From Anaerolineae bacterium (GTDB lineage: Bacteria; Chloroflexota; Anaerolineae; B4-G1; SLSP01): a stretch of DNA of 12,171 nt. The position numbers were made by a program, and so were the translations under genes. The notes beneath the pieces were generated by a model, which did not search any database, had not been told where the DNA came from, and was given only the letters and a program-made list of their open reading frames with translations. Position 1 is the first letter of the stretch, and each line of letters opens with the position of its first letter. The stretch covers positions 1 to 12,171 of the forward strand of contig JAFGSL010000459.1 of the NCBI GenBank assembly GCA_016934645.1. The letters are read 5' to 3'. Below are positions 1-6,101 of the stretch, piece by piece.

Positions 1-2
1 AA

Positions 3-91
3 GGGACTGTAAAAGAATAAGTTCCCGCGCAGAGCGCCCCGGGGACGGGGCTTAGAGCAATAAATGCGGGAAGTTATATTTTTACGAGCCC
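3..91. mobile_element. Element A copy 1: 89-bp MITE-like inverted repeat
   Basis: A near-identical second copy lies at 5802-5890 in the same orientation (85 of 89 positions match by hand alignment; differences at 5, 6, 65 and 88). The ends are imperfect inverted repeats, 3-28 against 66-91, with 20 of 26 positions matching and both ends starting GGG. A TAA follows the right end (92-94) and an AA precedes the left end (1-2; the third base lies outside the window). Copy 2 is flanked by TTA on both sides. This fits a TNA target duplication, as made by some IS5-family elements. The centre holds a 6-bp hairpin, GCCCCG (36-41) with CGGGGC (46-51), closed by a GGGA (GNRA) loop. There is no coding capacity. 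A structured RNA motif is the main alternative to a mobile element. Confidence 0.7.
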
Positions 92-95
92 TAAG

Positions 96-107
96 GACTA
101 TCTGACT
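96..107. repeat. Two GACT units 8 bp apart
   Basis: GACT occurs at 96-99 and 104-107, the same 8-bp spacing as the large AGTC/GACT array at 1169-1345. It sits between element A copy 1 and the ribosome binding site of the M42 peptidase gene. With only two units, chance is possible; it is listed because the spacing matches the downstream array. Confidence 0.3.
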
Positions 108-115
108 ATTCTTGC

Positions 116-121
116 AGGAGG
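116..121 (+). promoter_or_regulatory. Ribosome binding site fixing the M42 peptidase start
   Basis: A perfect AGGAGG ends 5 nt before the ATG at 127. The in-frame TTG at 112 lies directly in front of this site and cannot use it, so the ATG is chosen. Confidence 0.85.
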
Positions 122-126
122 TTACG

Positions 127-1170
127 ATGATACTCCCCGATATTCCGATGGACGCGATTGTGGAATTTCTGACCGGGTTGTTGAACACCCCCAGTCCGAC
201 AGGCGATACTGGGCAGGCTATGGCCTATGTCGAACATGCTGTGGACGATCTGCCTTTGCGTGTCAGCCATACGGTGAAAGGTGGGTTGGTGCTGACGTGG
301 CCTGGTGATGCCAAACGCCCTTGTGCCCTTACTGCGCATGTCGATACGTTGGGCGCGATGGTCAGAAAGATCAAGAGCAACGGACGGCTGGAAGTGACGC
401 AGCTTGGTAGTTACGATTGGCATTCCATCGAGGGTGAAGGCTGTACGGTAGTGACGGCGTCAGGACAGCGCTATCGCGGGAGTATTCTGCCGATCAAGGT
501 CTCTGTTCACGTCCACGGGGCCGAGGTACGCACGTTGGAACGCAAGCAGGAGAACTACGAAGTACGCCTGGATGCCGTCACCGGCAGTCAGGAATTGACC
601 GAGCAACTGGGTATCAGCGTGGGGGATTTCATCTATCTTGATCCGCGTGTGGAGATGACCAACGGTTTCATTCGCTCCCGTCATCTGGATGACAAGGCCG
701 GCGTGGCCTGCATCTACGGGGCACTGCTTGCGTTGCATCAAGCCGGCATGGCACCGCTTTATCGCATGGACGCGCTGATCTCGAATTATGAGGAGGTCGG
801 TCACGGTGGTTCCGTGGGCATCCCGGACGATGTCCAGGAGTTGGTGACGGTGGATATGGCTGCCGTCGGCGAGGGGCAAAACTCAGACGAATTTAGCGTG
901 GGAATTTGCGCCAAAGATTCTGGCGGTCCTTATGATCTGGGCTTGAGACGGAAGCTGGAGCGTCTGGCAGCCGACCACGCCATCCCCTACAAAGTGGATA
1001 CGTATCCAAGCTACGGCTCTGATGGCGAAGCGGCCTTGCGCGCCGGCGCCGATCTCAAGGTCGCGCTGATCGGGCCGGGCGTGGACGCCTCGCACGCTTA
1101 CGAGCGTACCCATCGTGACTCCATCGAGGCCACTACGCGCCTGCTCATCGCTTACCTTCTTTCAGATTAG
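127..1170 (+). CDS. M42 family metallo-aminopeptidase (FrvX/glutamyl aminopeptidase-like)
   Basis: The 347-residue protein is a cytosolic dinuclear metal aminopeptidase that trims N-terminal residues from peptides; family members usually form large tetrahedral (TET) dodecamers. The full ligand set is visible: His71 and Asp73 in AHVD, Asp188 in LDDK, the catalytic Glu222 next to ligand Glu223 in YEEVG, Asp243 in VDMA, and His323 in SHAYERTH. Length and residue spacing fit the family (about 340-360 residues). Genes of this family are often labelled endoglucanase or cellulase M, which is an old misannotation. Substrate preference cannot be read from the sequence. The gene is probably monocistronic: the next gene begins after a 189-nt spacer filled with repeats. 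Element A copy 1 lies just upstream, so the promoter may be within or next to it, but no convincing -35/-10 pair was found. Confidence 0.92.
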   Translation: MILPDIPMDAIVEFLTGLLNTPSPTGDTGQAMAYVEHAVDDLPLRVSHTVKGGLVLTWPGDAKRPCALTAHVDTLGAMVRKIKSNGRLEVTQLGSYDWHSIEGEGCTVVTASGQRYRGSILPIKVSVHVHGAEVRTLERKQENYEVRLDAVTGSQELTEQLGISVGDFIYLDPRVEMTNGFIRSRHLDDKAGVACIYGALLALHQAGMAPLYRMDALISNYEEVGHGGSVGIPDDVQELVTVDMAAVGEGQNSDEFSVGICAKDSGGPYDLGLRRKLERLAADHAIPYKVDTYPSYGSDGEAALRAGADLKVALIGPGVDASHAYERTHRDSIEATTRLLIAYLLSD

Positions 1171-1345
1171 TCAGAGAGTCTCTAGTGTTCTTTCAACATT
1201 AGTATGACGGGTAAAAGTGCTGCACAGGAAAATACCCGTCATTCATACCTTGACGGAACACTAGTCGATTAGTCTTTAGTCCGGTAGTCGGACAGTCATT
1301 ATGACTACGAGACTATCGGATTACCAGACTGATGACTCCCTGACT
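1169..1345. repeat. Period-8 AGTC array turning into GACT: a long dyad
   Basis: AGTC occurs at 1169, 1177, 1263, 1271, 1278, 1286 and 1294. Its reverse complement GACT occurs at 1303, 1311, 1327, 1334 and 1342, with a degenerate GATT at 1319. Steps are 7 or 8 bp except where element B (1186-1260) is inserted and at the 9-bp centre. The dyad centre is position 1300: units at 1294, 1286, 1278 and 1263 pair in exact register with 1303, 1311, 1319 and 1334, and the rest are off by one base. The spacers between units are mostly not conserved. In RNA, 1277-1289 can pair with 1311-1323 over 13 bp including two G-U pairs. The array starts on the stop codon of the peptidase gene and ends just before the truD ribosome binding site. 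Its function is unknown. Confidence 0.75.
1182..1264. mobile_element. Element B: MITE-like inverted repeat with CTAG flanks
   Basis: The arms 1182-1213 and 1233-1264 are equal in length and match at 25 of 32 positions, including a perfect 9-bp outer stem (CTAGTGTTC with GAACACTAG) and a perfect 10-bp inner stem (ATGACGGGTA with TACCCGTCAT). The loop is 19 nt. CTAG at both ends (1182-1185 and 1261-1264) looks like a target duplication, of the CTAG type used by the IS5 group or the TA type used by IS630. Removing one CTAG plus 1186-1260 restores the 7-8 bp spacing of the surrounding AGTC array. There is no coding capacity and no T-run, so it is not a canonical intrinsic terminator. Confidence 0.65.
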
Positions 1346-1346
1346 T

Positions 1347-1352
1347 GAGGAG
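1347..1352 (+). promoter_or_regulatory. Ribosome binding site deciding the truD start
   Basis: GAGGAG ends 7 nt before the ATG at 1360 but only 1 nt before the in-frame ATG at 1354. The spacing favours 1360; using 1354 would add two residues. Confidence 0.6.
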
Positions 1353-1359
1353 TATGTTT

Positions 1360-2451
1360 ATGCTGAACTGGGAAATCCCGTATTTGACGCCGGACTTTCC
1401 CGGCGTTGGGGGCAAGATGCGCGTCGAAATTGACGACTTCATCGTCGAAGAAGTTCCGGCCTACGATCCGTGCGGCGAGGGCGAGCACACATTCTTCGGC
1501 GTGGAAAAGCGTGACATATCGACGTTGATGCTTATCAAGCAGATTGCGCAGGCGCTGGGCATCTCTGAACGGGAGATCAGCTGCGCAGGCTTGAAGGACG
1601 CGCGGGCGGTGGCGCGGCAGACGCTCTCGGTTCAATGGGTGCCGCCGGAGAAAATTCTAGCGCTTACGTTGGACAAAGCACGGGTTCTCTGGGCTAAACG
1701 ACATACGAACAAGCTGCGCAGCGGGCACTTGCACGGCAACCGCTTTACGTTGCGTCTCCGCGATGTAGCGCCGGAGGCCGAGGTGCGCGCCGCCGTCATC
1801 GTTGAGCAGTTGCTGGTGCGTGGCGTCCCTAACGGCTATGGGCGGCAGCGCTTCGGAAATCGCGGGAACAATCACGAAATGGGCCTGCTGCTGTTGCGCA
1901 ACGACCGCGCGGCGCTTAGGACGCACGGCATCTACCATCTGTCCTACAAAATGCGCCAGTTTCTCGTCAGCGCGCTGCAGTCGGCGCTTTTCAATACTGT
2001 GCTCGCAGTACGGATTGAGCGCGGTCTGTTGGATGATGTGCTACCCGGCGATGTGGCGCGCAAGGAGGACACCGGCGGTATCTTTATCGTGGAGGATGTC
2101 GTCGCTGAACGCCCGCGCGTGCGGGATTGGGAGATCAGTGCCACCGGTCCGATCTATGGCTACAAAATGCTCGCGGCGCAGGCCGAAGCCGGTGCGTTGG
2201 AAGCTGCCGTCCTTGAAGAAGCCGGGATCGCGCTGGCGGATTTCCGCCCCTTCAAAGCCAAAGGCAGCCGACGCCCGCTGCGATACTATCCCGAAGGATT
2301 GTCGTGGCAAATGGAAGGCCCAGACGTATTGACACTCTCGTTTTTCGCACCCAAAGGCGCATACGCTACGCTGCTGCTGCGCGAATTGATGAAGACGGAA
2401 GTTTCGCTCGAAGAAGAGGACGTTGCGGACAGCGGAGCCTCTGAGGAGTAG
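1360..2451 (+). CDS. truD: tRNA pseudouridine(13) synthase TruD
   Basis: The 363-residue protein isomerises uridine 13 of tRNA (tRNA-Glu in E. coli) to pseudouridine. The N-terminal region carries the family pattern of DDFIVEE, a GEGEH stretch and EKRDIST. It continues to AGLKDARAVARQ, where Asp80 is the catalytic aspartate, the same number as in E. coli TruD. The second family motif is NGYGRQRFG (residues 158-166), and SALFN (Asn212) is the third recognisable block. The middle section is the TRUD insertion domain. The C-terminus ends in an acidic, probably disordered tail. It is slightly longer than E. coli TruD (about 349 residues). The leader is the AGTC/GACT hairpin region, so expression may be affected by RNA structure there. 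An 89-nt gap separates it from ftsH. Confidence 0.93.
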   Translation: MLNWEIPYLTPDFPGVGGKMRVEIDDFIVEEVPAYDPCGEGEHTFFGVEKRDISTLMLIKQIAQALGISEREISCAGLKDARAVARQTLSVQWVPPEKILALTLDKARVLWAKRHTNKLRSGHLHGNRFTLRLRDVAPEAEVRAAVIVEQLLVRGVPNGYGRQRFGNRGNNHEMGLLLLRNDRAALRTHGIYHLSYKMRQFLVSALQSALFNTVLAVRIERGLLDDVLPGDVARKEDTGGIFIVEDVVAERPRVRDWEISATGPIYGYKMLAAQAEAGALEAAVLEEAGIALADFRPFKAKGSRRPLRYYPEGLSWQMEGPDVLTLSFFAPKGAYATLLLRELMKTEVSLEEEDVADSGASEE

Positions 2452-2530
2452 GAGCGATTTCAAAGCACATTCTAAGCTTCTGTTAACGGTTTGCTAATCA
2501 TGCTATGCGATACTGATACAATGAGGCATT

Positions 2531-2535
2531 GGAGG
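2531..2535 (+). promoter_or_regulatory. Ribosome binding site deciding the ftsH start (GTG)
   Basis: GGAGG ends 5 nt before GTG 2541. The in-frame TTG at 2529 overlaps this site and so cannot use it; GTG 2541 is the likely start. Confidence 0.7.
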
Positions 2536-2540
2536 CAAAC

Positions 2541-4370
2541 GTGGATAAACAACAGGGCAAAAAAGTAGGCTTTTCAGCAATTTACCTGCTGGTGGCGATT
2601 CTTATCGCCGGACTTTTCCAGCAATTGATTTTCCGCCCGCTGGTCATTCGTTGGACGGAGGTTCCATATAGCCAGTTCCTCCAACAGTTGGAGGCTGGCG
2701 AGATCGCCGAGGTGCAGTTGACGGAGGATCGTATCCTGTACACATGCTGCGAGGATGCTGCTGCTGAGGCGCAAGGGCGGACACACAACGTCGTACGCGT
2801 GGATGATCCTGATCTGATCCAGCGGTTGGTCGATTCTGGGGTGACATTTTCCAGTGAGGCGCCGACCAATACCTTCCTGGCGTCGTTACTTGGGTGGATC
2901 ATCCCCTTAATACCTTTGGGACTGATTTGGTACTTCGGGCTACGGCGAATGGGACAGGCTGGCGCTGGTGTGATGTCCATCGGCAAGAGCCGGGCGAAGG
3001 AGATCACTGGCGAGAAGACGGGGGTCAAGTTCGAGGACGTTGGCGGGGCGGATGAGGTAGAGGTCGAACTCAAAGAGATCATCGAATTCCTCAAAGACCC
3101 GCAACGCTTCACCCGCCTGGGCGCGAAGTTGCCCAAGGGCGTGTTGCTGGTGGGGCCCCCTGGAACAGGCAAAACCTTGCTCGCGAAGGCTACCGCCGGA
3201 GAGGCCGGTGTGCCTTTCTTCTCTATCAGTGGCTCGGACTTTGTGGAAATGTTCGTAGGTGTGGGCGCGGCGCGCGTTCGTGATCTCTTCGAGCAGGCCA
3301 AGCAGCGCTCACCATGTATCGTCTTCATCGATGAGGTTGATGCCATTGGGCAATCTCGCTCCACGGTGGGTGCGCTGGGCACCAACGACGAGCGCGAACA
3401 GACGCTGAACCAGCTCTTGTCCGAAATGGACGGCTTTGAGCCCAACCAGGGCGTCATCATTATGGCGGCGACGAACCGGCCTGAAATTCTGGATCGGGCA
3501 TTGCTCCGCCCTGGACGTTTTGACCGTCAGGTGCAAGTGAGTATGCCGACCGAGGAGGGCCGGCGACAGATCCTTGCTATCCATACGCGCGATGTGCGGT
3601 TGGCGGAGGATGTGGACCTGGAGCGCGTCGCGCAGATCACCGCCGGTTTTTCGGGTGCAGACCTGGCGAACATTGTGAATGAGGCTGCGTTGCTGGCTGT
3701 GCGCAGTGAACGCGAGGCCGTGACGATGGGCGACTTCGATCTGGCTATTGAGCGCGTGGTGGCCGGGCTGCAGCGCAAGGTCACGCTCAAGCCCGAACTC
3801 AAGCGTCGCGTGGCCTACCATGAGGGCGGGCACGCGCTGGTCGCGCAATTGCAGCCCAATACCGATCCGGTTCACAAAGTCAGCATCATCCCCACGGCGA
3901 AAGGTGCGTTGGGTTACACGCTGCAGATGCCCGAAGAGGACACCTACTTGATGAGCAAGCGTGAGCTGGAGGAGCGTCTCGCCGTGATCCTGGGCGGACG
4001 GGCGGCGGAATTGCTTGTTTTCAATGACACATCCACGGGTGCGGCCAATGATTTGCAGGTCGCGACCAGCCTGGCGCGGCGGATGGTGACAGAATTTGGG
4101 ATGACGGAAGCCCTCGGTCCGGTGCGCTATGCGCCGGATGAAGGTGCCGGCTACTTGACTCGTCTGGAGGGAATGCGGAGCGATGTCAGCCCGGAGACGG
4201 CGACGCTGATTGACAAAGAGACGCGCCGCATCATCGAGGACGCCGAACGGCGCGCGGTGCGCCTGTTACAGCAACACAGCGAGACGCTCCACGAGATCGC
4301 ACGCATCTTGCAGGAGAAGGAGGTCATCAGCGGGGACGAGATAGAGCGTCTGGCAAAGAAAGCGGTATGA
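2541..4370 (+). CDS. ftsH: ATP-dependent zinc metalloprotease FtsH
   Basis: The 609-residue membrane-anchored AAA+ protease degrades misfolded membrane proteins and selected short-lived cytosolic proteins as a hexamer. In order: TM1 (about 9-31), an extracytoplasmic domain (about 32-110), TM2 (about 111-134), then the cytosolic AAA module. That module has Walker A GPPGTGKT (205-212, Lys211), Walker B FIDEVD (Asp264, Glu265), and the second region of homology with arginine fingers Arg326 and Arg329 in GRFDRQ. The protease domain has zinc motif HEGGH (His427, Glu428, His431) and third ligand Asp504 in GAANDLQ. All catalytic residues are intact and the length is normal. Two adjacent cysteines in the extracytoplasmic domain (YTCCED) are unusual for this region. 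A weak -10-like TACAAT lies at 2517-2522 without a clear -35, so read-through from truD is possible. Confidence 0.97.
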   Translation: MDKQQGKKVGFSAIYLLVAILIAGLFQQLIFRPLVIRWTEVPYSQFLQQLEAGEIAEVQLTEDRILYTCCEDAAAEAQGRTHNVVRVDDPDLIQRLVDSGVTFSSEAPTNTFLASLLGWIIPLIPLGLIWYFGLRRMGQAGAGVMSIGKSRAKEITGEKTGVKFEDVGGADEVEVELKEIIEFLKDPQRFTRLGAKLPKGVLLVGPPGTGKTLLAKATAGEAGVPFFSISGSDFVEMFVGVGAARVRDLFEQAKQRSPCIVFIDEVDAIGQSRSTVGALGTNDEREQTLNQLLSEMDGFEPNQGVIIMAATNRPEILDRALLRPGRFDRQVQVSMPTEEGRRQILAIHTRDVRLAEDVDLERVAQITAGFSGADLANIVNEAALLAVRSEREAVTMGDFDLAIERVVAGLQRKVTLKPELKRRVAYHEGGHALVAQLQPNTDPVHKVSIIPTAKGALGYTLQMPEEDTYLMSKRELEERLAVILGGRAAELLVFNDTSTGAANDLQVATSLARRMVTEFGMTEALGPVRYAPDEGAGYLTRLEGMRSDVSPETATLIDKETRRIIEDAERRAVRLLQQHSETLHEIARILQEKEVISGDEIERLAKKAV

Positions 4371-4410
4371 TTTGGGAAAAGCGCAACTTTGTGGCGGGTA
4401 TGGTGTTAGT

Positions 4411-4443
4411 TTATATGCGTCGTGCATAGGCCGACGCATATAA
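4411..4443. promoter_or_regulatory. Perfect 12-bp inverted repeat upstream of the sigma operon
   Basis: TTATATGCGTCG (4411-4422) and CGACGCATATAA (4432-4443) are perfect inverted repeats around a 9-nt centre. No T-run follows on either strand, which argues against a standard intrinsic terminator for ftsH. It lies about 45 bp upstream of the proposed sigma-gene promoter, a position that suits an operator for a dimeric regulator. A factor-dependent terminator or mRNA-stabilising hairpin for ftsH is the alternative. Confidence 0.55.
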
Positions 4444-4485
4444 TCGCCGTGGACCCACCTCTCAGATACCGGCAACGGTCAAATC

Positions 4486-4494
4486 TGGTATACT
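4486..4494 (+). promoter_or_regulatory. Extended -10 promoter for the sigma/anti-sigma operon
   Basis: TGG followed by TATACT (4489-4494) matches an extended -10 (TGn plus 5 of 6 of TATAAT). No -35 hexamer is evident at the usual distance, which an extended -10 can tolerate. Predicted transcription would start near 4501, giving a leader of about 60 nt that contains the hairpin at 4521-4535. Confidence 0.4.
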
Positions 4495-4520
4495 GCAAGC
4501 GGGAAGAAGGCTTGTTTCCA

Positions 4521-4535
4521 CCGGCAATCTGCCGG
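4521..4535 (+). promoter_or_regulatory. Small leader hairpin before the sigma factor gene
   Basis: CCGGCA (4521-4526) pairs perfectly with TGCCGG (4530-4535) around a 3-nt loop, 15 nt upstream of the ribosome binding site AGGAGG (4551-4556). The following bases (CTTTATTT) are only a poor T-run, so attenuation is possible but weakly supported. Confidence 0.3.
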
Positions 4536-4560
4536 GCGGCTTTATTTGTGAGGAGGGGGC

Positions 4561-5136
4561 ATGGATGAGGACGCGGAACGTGATCTGATCACGCGTGCGA
4601 AGTCCGAGCCGGAAGCGTTCGGGGAGCTTTACCAGCACTACGTGGGGCGCATTTACAATTATCATTACCGGCACACCGGCAATCCAACTGAGGCGGAGGA
4701 TTTGACCTCACGGACGTTCTACCGGGCGCTGCGCAGTCTCCAGAGCTATCGCGAGAAGGGGGCATCGTTCCAGGCATGGTTGTTTCGGATAGCGCACAAC
4801 CTGGTGGTCAACTGGTACCGTGACACCAGTCGCCATCCAAGTGTTGCCATCGACAGTGTGTCACCGTTTCATCCGTTGGTGCAAGCGCCACACGGGTACG
4901 GTTCGCCGCCCGACCACGTCGAGGCGCTGGAGACGCGTGAGCTGTTATTGCAGTTGTTGGCAGATTTGCCGGAAGACCGGAAAACGTTGTTGATTCTAAA
5001 GTTTGTGGAACAGATGTCGAATCTGGAGATTGCAGCCGTGATGGGGAAATCCGAGGGGGCGATTAAGGCATTATATCATCGCACCCTTATTAGTTTACGT
5101 GATATGGTCCCGGAGGGATGGTTTCATGAAATCTAG
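4561..5136 (+). CDS. ECF-type RNA polymerase sigma factor
   Basis: The 191-residue protein has the two-domain layout of group 4 (ECF) sigma factors. Region 2 (about residues 16-85) contains AFGELYQHYVGRIYNY, the acidic AEDLTSRTF helix and the -10-recognition segment FQAWLFRIAHNLVVNWYRD. A linker of about 40 residues follows. Region 4 (about 125-180) contains LPEDRKTLLILKF, EIAAVMGKSEGAIKALYHR (the -35-recognising helix-turn-helix) and SLRD. There is no region 1 or 3. It starts with ATG behind a strong AGGAGGGGG. Its end overlaps the next gene by 11 nt, the usual arrangement for a sigma factor and its regulator. Promoter targets cannot be predicted; self-activation is common in this group, but the visible promoter looks like a housekeeping extended -10. 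The ECF subgroup was not identified. Confidence 0.9.
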   Translation: MDEDAERDLITRAKSEPEAFGELYQHYVGRIYNYHYRHTGNPTEAEDLTSRTFYRALRSLQSYREKGASFQAWLFRIAHNLVVNWYRDTSRHPSVAIDSVSPFHPLVQAPHGYGSPPDHVEALETRELLLQLLADLPEDRKTLLILKFVEQMSNLEIAAVMGKSEGAIKALYHRTLISLRDMVPEGWFHEI

Positions 5137-5458
5137 AGCGCACCATTACATCGTCTTGCAGGAGAACCTCCCTGCTGAGGAAGAGCAGGCGTTAGGGCAG
5201 GCCGTGGCGGACGCCATGCCGCCCGTCGCGACCCCTGCGGCCTTTGTGGAGCAGTTGGGTAGGGATTTGGTCGCCGAAGCGCGCCGCCATTATGATGTGA
5301 CCCAGCGGCGGCATCGGGTGACGCGGACGGTAGGATTGGTGGGGGGCGGCGTGCTTTCGGTCGTTGGCGTTGTGGCGTTGTGGCTGTTTGTCCAGCGCAA
5401 ACGCACTGTCTCACCCGGTGCGTCGCCTGCGGCGTCAGCGTATCCGGCACAGGCCTAG
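5126..5458 (+). CDS. Small single-pass membrane protein, candidate anti-sigma factor
   Basis: The 110-residue protein starts at ATG 5126, with GGAGGG at 5112-5117 and 8-nt spacing, and overlaps the sigma gene by 11 nt, suggesting translational coupling. Residues 1-65 are hydrophilic, with an acidic stretch and then a very basic RRHYDVTQRRHR patch. Residues 69-89 form one transmembrane helix rich in Gly, Val and Leu. The last 20 residues are Ala, Pro and Ser-rich. There is no cysteine at all, so it lacks the HxxxCxxC zinc motif of ZAS-type anti-sigma factors, and no known domain was recognised. The anti-sigma role is inferred from gene position, size and topology, with the N-terminal part predicted to be cytoplasmic. 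It could instead be an unrelated membrane protein of the same regulon. Confidence 0.7.
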   Translation: MKSRAHHYIVLQENLPAEEEQALGQAVADAMPPVATPAAFVEQLGRDLVAEARRHYDVTQRRHRVTRTVGLVGGGVLSVVGVVALWLFVQRKRTVSPGASPAASAYPAQA

Positions 5459-5715
5459 ATCCTATAAACGTATGGGCGTGCGCTGCACTGAGGCGGAAAT
5501 CGTTTCAGTGTTTGACTGATCCGTGCGTATGAAACTAAACTATATCATCGGCTCCCTTGAAAGTGTAGATTTTTAGAACGTTATATTTGGATCGGTAGAT
5601 CACTGTATCACATCAGGTTTGGGTTCCCCATTCTGATTTCCTCATTGCTAACTCCTCATTCTTCATTCAGGGCTTTGTTATTCTCGTGGGCCAAGAGGTG
5701 CTTGTGTGTTATTCT

Positions 5716-5734
5716 GCCGCTAAAGCGGCTTTTT
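5716..5734 (+). terminator. Short intrinsic terminator
   Basis: GCCGC (5716-5720) pairs with GCGGC (5725-5729) around TAAA and is followed directly by TTTTT (5730-5734). It lies about 260 bp past the sigma operon, so it either ends read-through or ends an unannotated transcript starting within the gap. Confidence 0.6.
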
Positions 5735-5737
5735 AGG

Positions 5738-5785
5738 GGGTATTTTCGTGGCGGGGCTTTACCCCGCCACGAAAATACCCTTTTT
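5738..5785 (+). terminator. Long perfect-stem terminator hairpin
   Basis: A perfect 19-bp stem (5738-5756 with 5762-5780) encloses the 5-nt loop CTTTA and is followed by TTTTT (5781-5785). It begins 4 bp after the short terminator at 5716-5734, giving a tandem pair. The stem is unusually long and perfect for a plain terminator and could be a palindromic repeat serving as one. Confidence 0.65.
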
Positions 5786-5801
5786 ATCTCCCTGGCTTTT
5801 A

Positions 5802-5890
5802 GGACCTGTAAAAGAATAAGTTCCCGCGCAGAGCGCCCCGGGGACGGGGCTTAGAGCAATAAAAGCGGGAAGTTATATTTTTACGAACCC
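5802..5890. mobile_element. Element A copy 2: 89-bp MITE-like inverted repeat
   Basis: This is the second copy of the element at 3-91. Its arms are 5802-5827 and 5865-5890 (19 of 26 matching), and the central hairpin GCCCCG/CGGGGC with its GGGA loop lies at 5835-5850. It is flanked by TTA at 5799-5801 and 5891-5893, a full TNA-type direct repeat; copy 1 has TAA. The differing central base, the same on both sides wherever visible, is what target duplication predicts. It sits between the tandem terminators and the rnc promoter. Confidence 0.75.
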
Positions 5891-5973
5891 TTAGGCCGTA
5901 TTTGTGGCCGGCGGAAACCTGAGTTGCACTGGACCAGCAGAATGGTAAGATCCTGTTCCCCATCTGGCTTTTG

Positions 5974-6001
5974 TTGCAAAGCATTATTTTCGGGGTAGAA
6001 T
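5974..6001 (+). promoter_or_regulatory. Probable housekeeping promoter of rnc-clpC
   Basis: TTGCAA (5974-5979, 4 of 6 to TTGACA) and TAGAAT (5996-6001, 5 of 6 to TATAAT) are 16 bp apart. Transcription would start near 6008, about 94 nt before ATG 6102. It is the best -35/-10 pair in the gap and lies beyond both terminators and element A copy 2. Confidence 0.5.
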
Positions 6002-6101
6002 AAGCATACACATAAGGACGTAAACTGTCCGCAGTGATGCCGGGAAGGCGGTGGCCTTCTCTTTGGCAGGGCAATTTGCCACTGAAGCACCCAACCCTTG
6101 G

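Larger units (their letters stand above)
5459..6101. other. 643-bp gap before rnc: hairpins, element A copy 2, promoter
   Basis: No convincing gene lies here. Just after the sigma operon, CACTGA (5486-5491) pairs with TCAGTG (5505-5510) and is followed by TTT, a weak candidate operon terminator. A promoter-like TTGAAA (5557-5562) and TATATT (5582-5587) are 19 bp apart, longer than optimal. A pyrimidine-rich stretch with CCTCATT repeated follows at about 5638-5668. Two terminator-type hairpins (5716-5734 and 5738-5785), element A copy 2 (5802-5890) and a probable rnc promoter (5974-6001) are listed separately. The rnc leader holds short hairpins at 6016-6030, 6044-6059 and 6070-6080. Confidence 0.6.

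Noticed and set aside
112..126. TTG start for the M42 peptidase
   Set aside because: It overlaps the ribosome binding site that serves ATG 127.
1169..1345. CRISPR-like reading of the AGTC/GACT array
   Set aside because: Units are only 4 bp with 3-4 bp spacers and switch orientation midway; CRISPR repeats are far longer and no cas gene is present.
1802..2332. + strand reading frame of 176 codons inside truD
   Set aside because: It is a frame shadow of truD; the truD frame carries the family motifs and this one resembles nothing.
2582..3460. Long antisense reading frame (292 codons) across ftsH
   Set aside because: It is the complement of a fully conserved FtsH AAA domain, has Ser/Arg/Pro-rich low-quality composition, and has no ribosome binding site I could see.
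4477..4493. CtsR-like heptad GGTCAAA with a second half-site
   Set aside because: Only the first heptad matches; the second (GGTATAC) matches 4 of 7 and coincides with the -10 element. It is not upstream of clpC.
5645..5854. Small + strand reading frame of 69 codons in the gap before rnc
   Set aside because: It runs through two terminator hairpins and into element A copy 2, and has no ribosome binding site.
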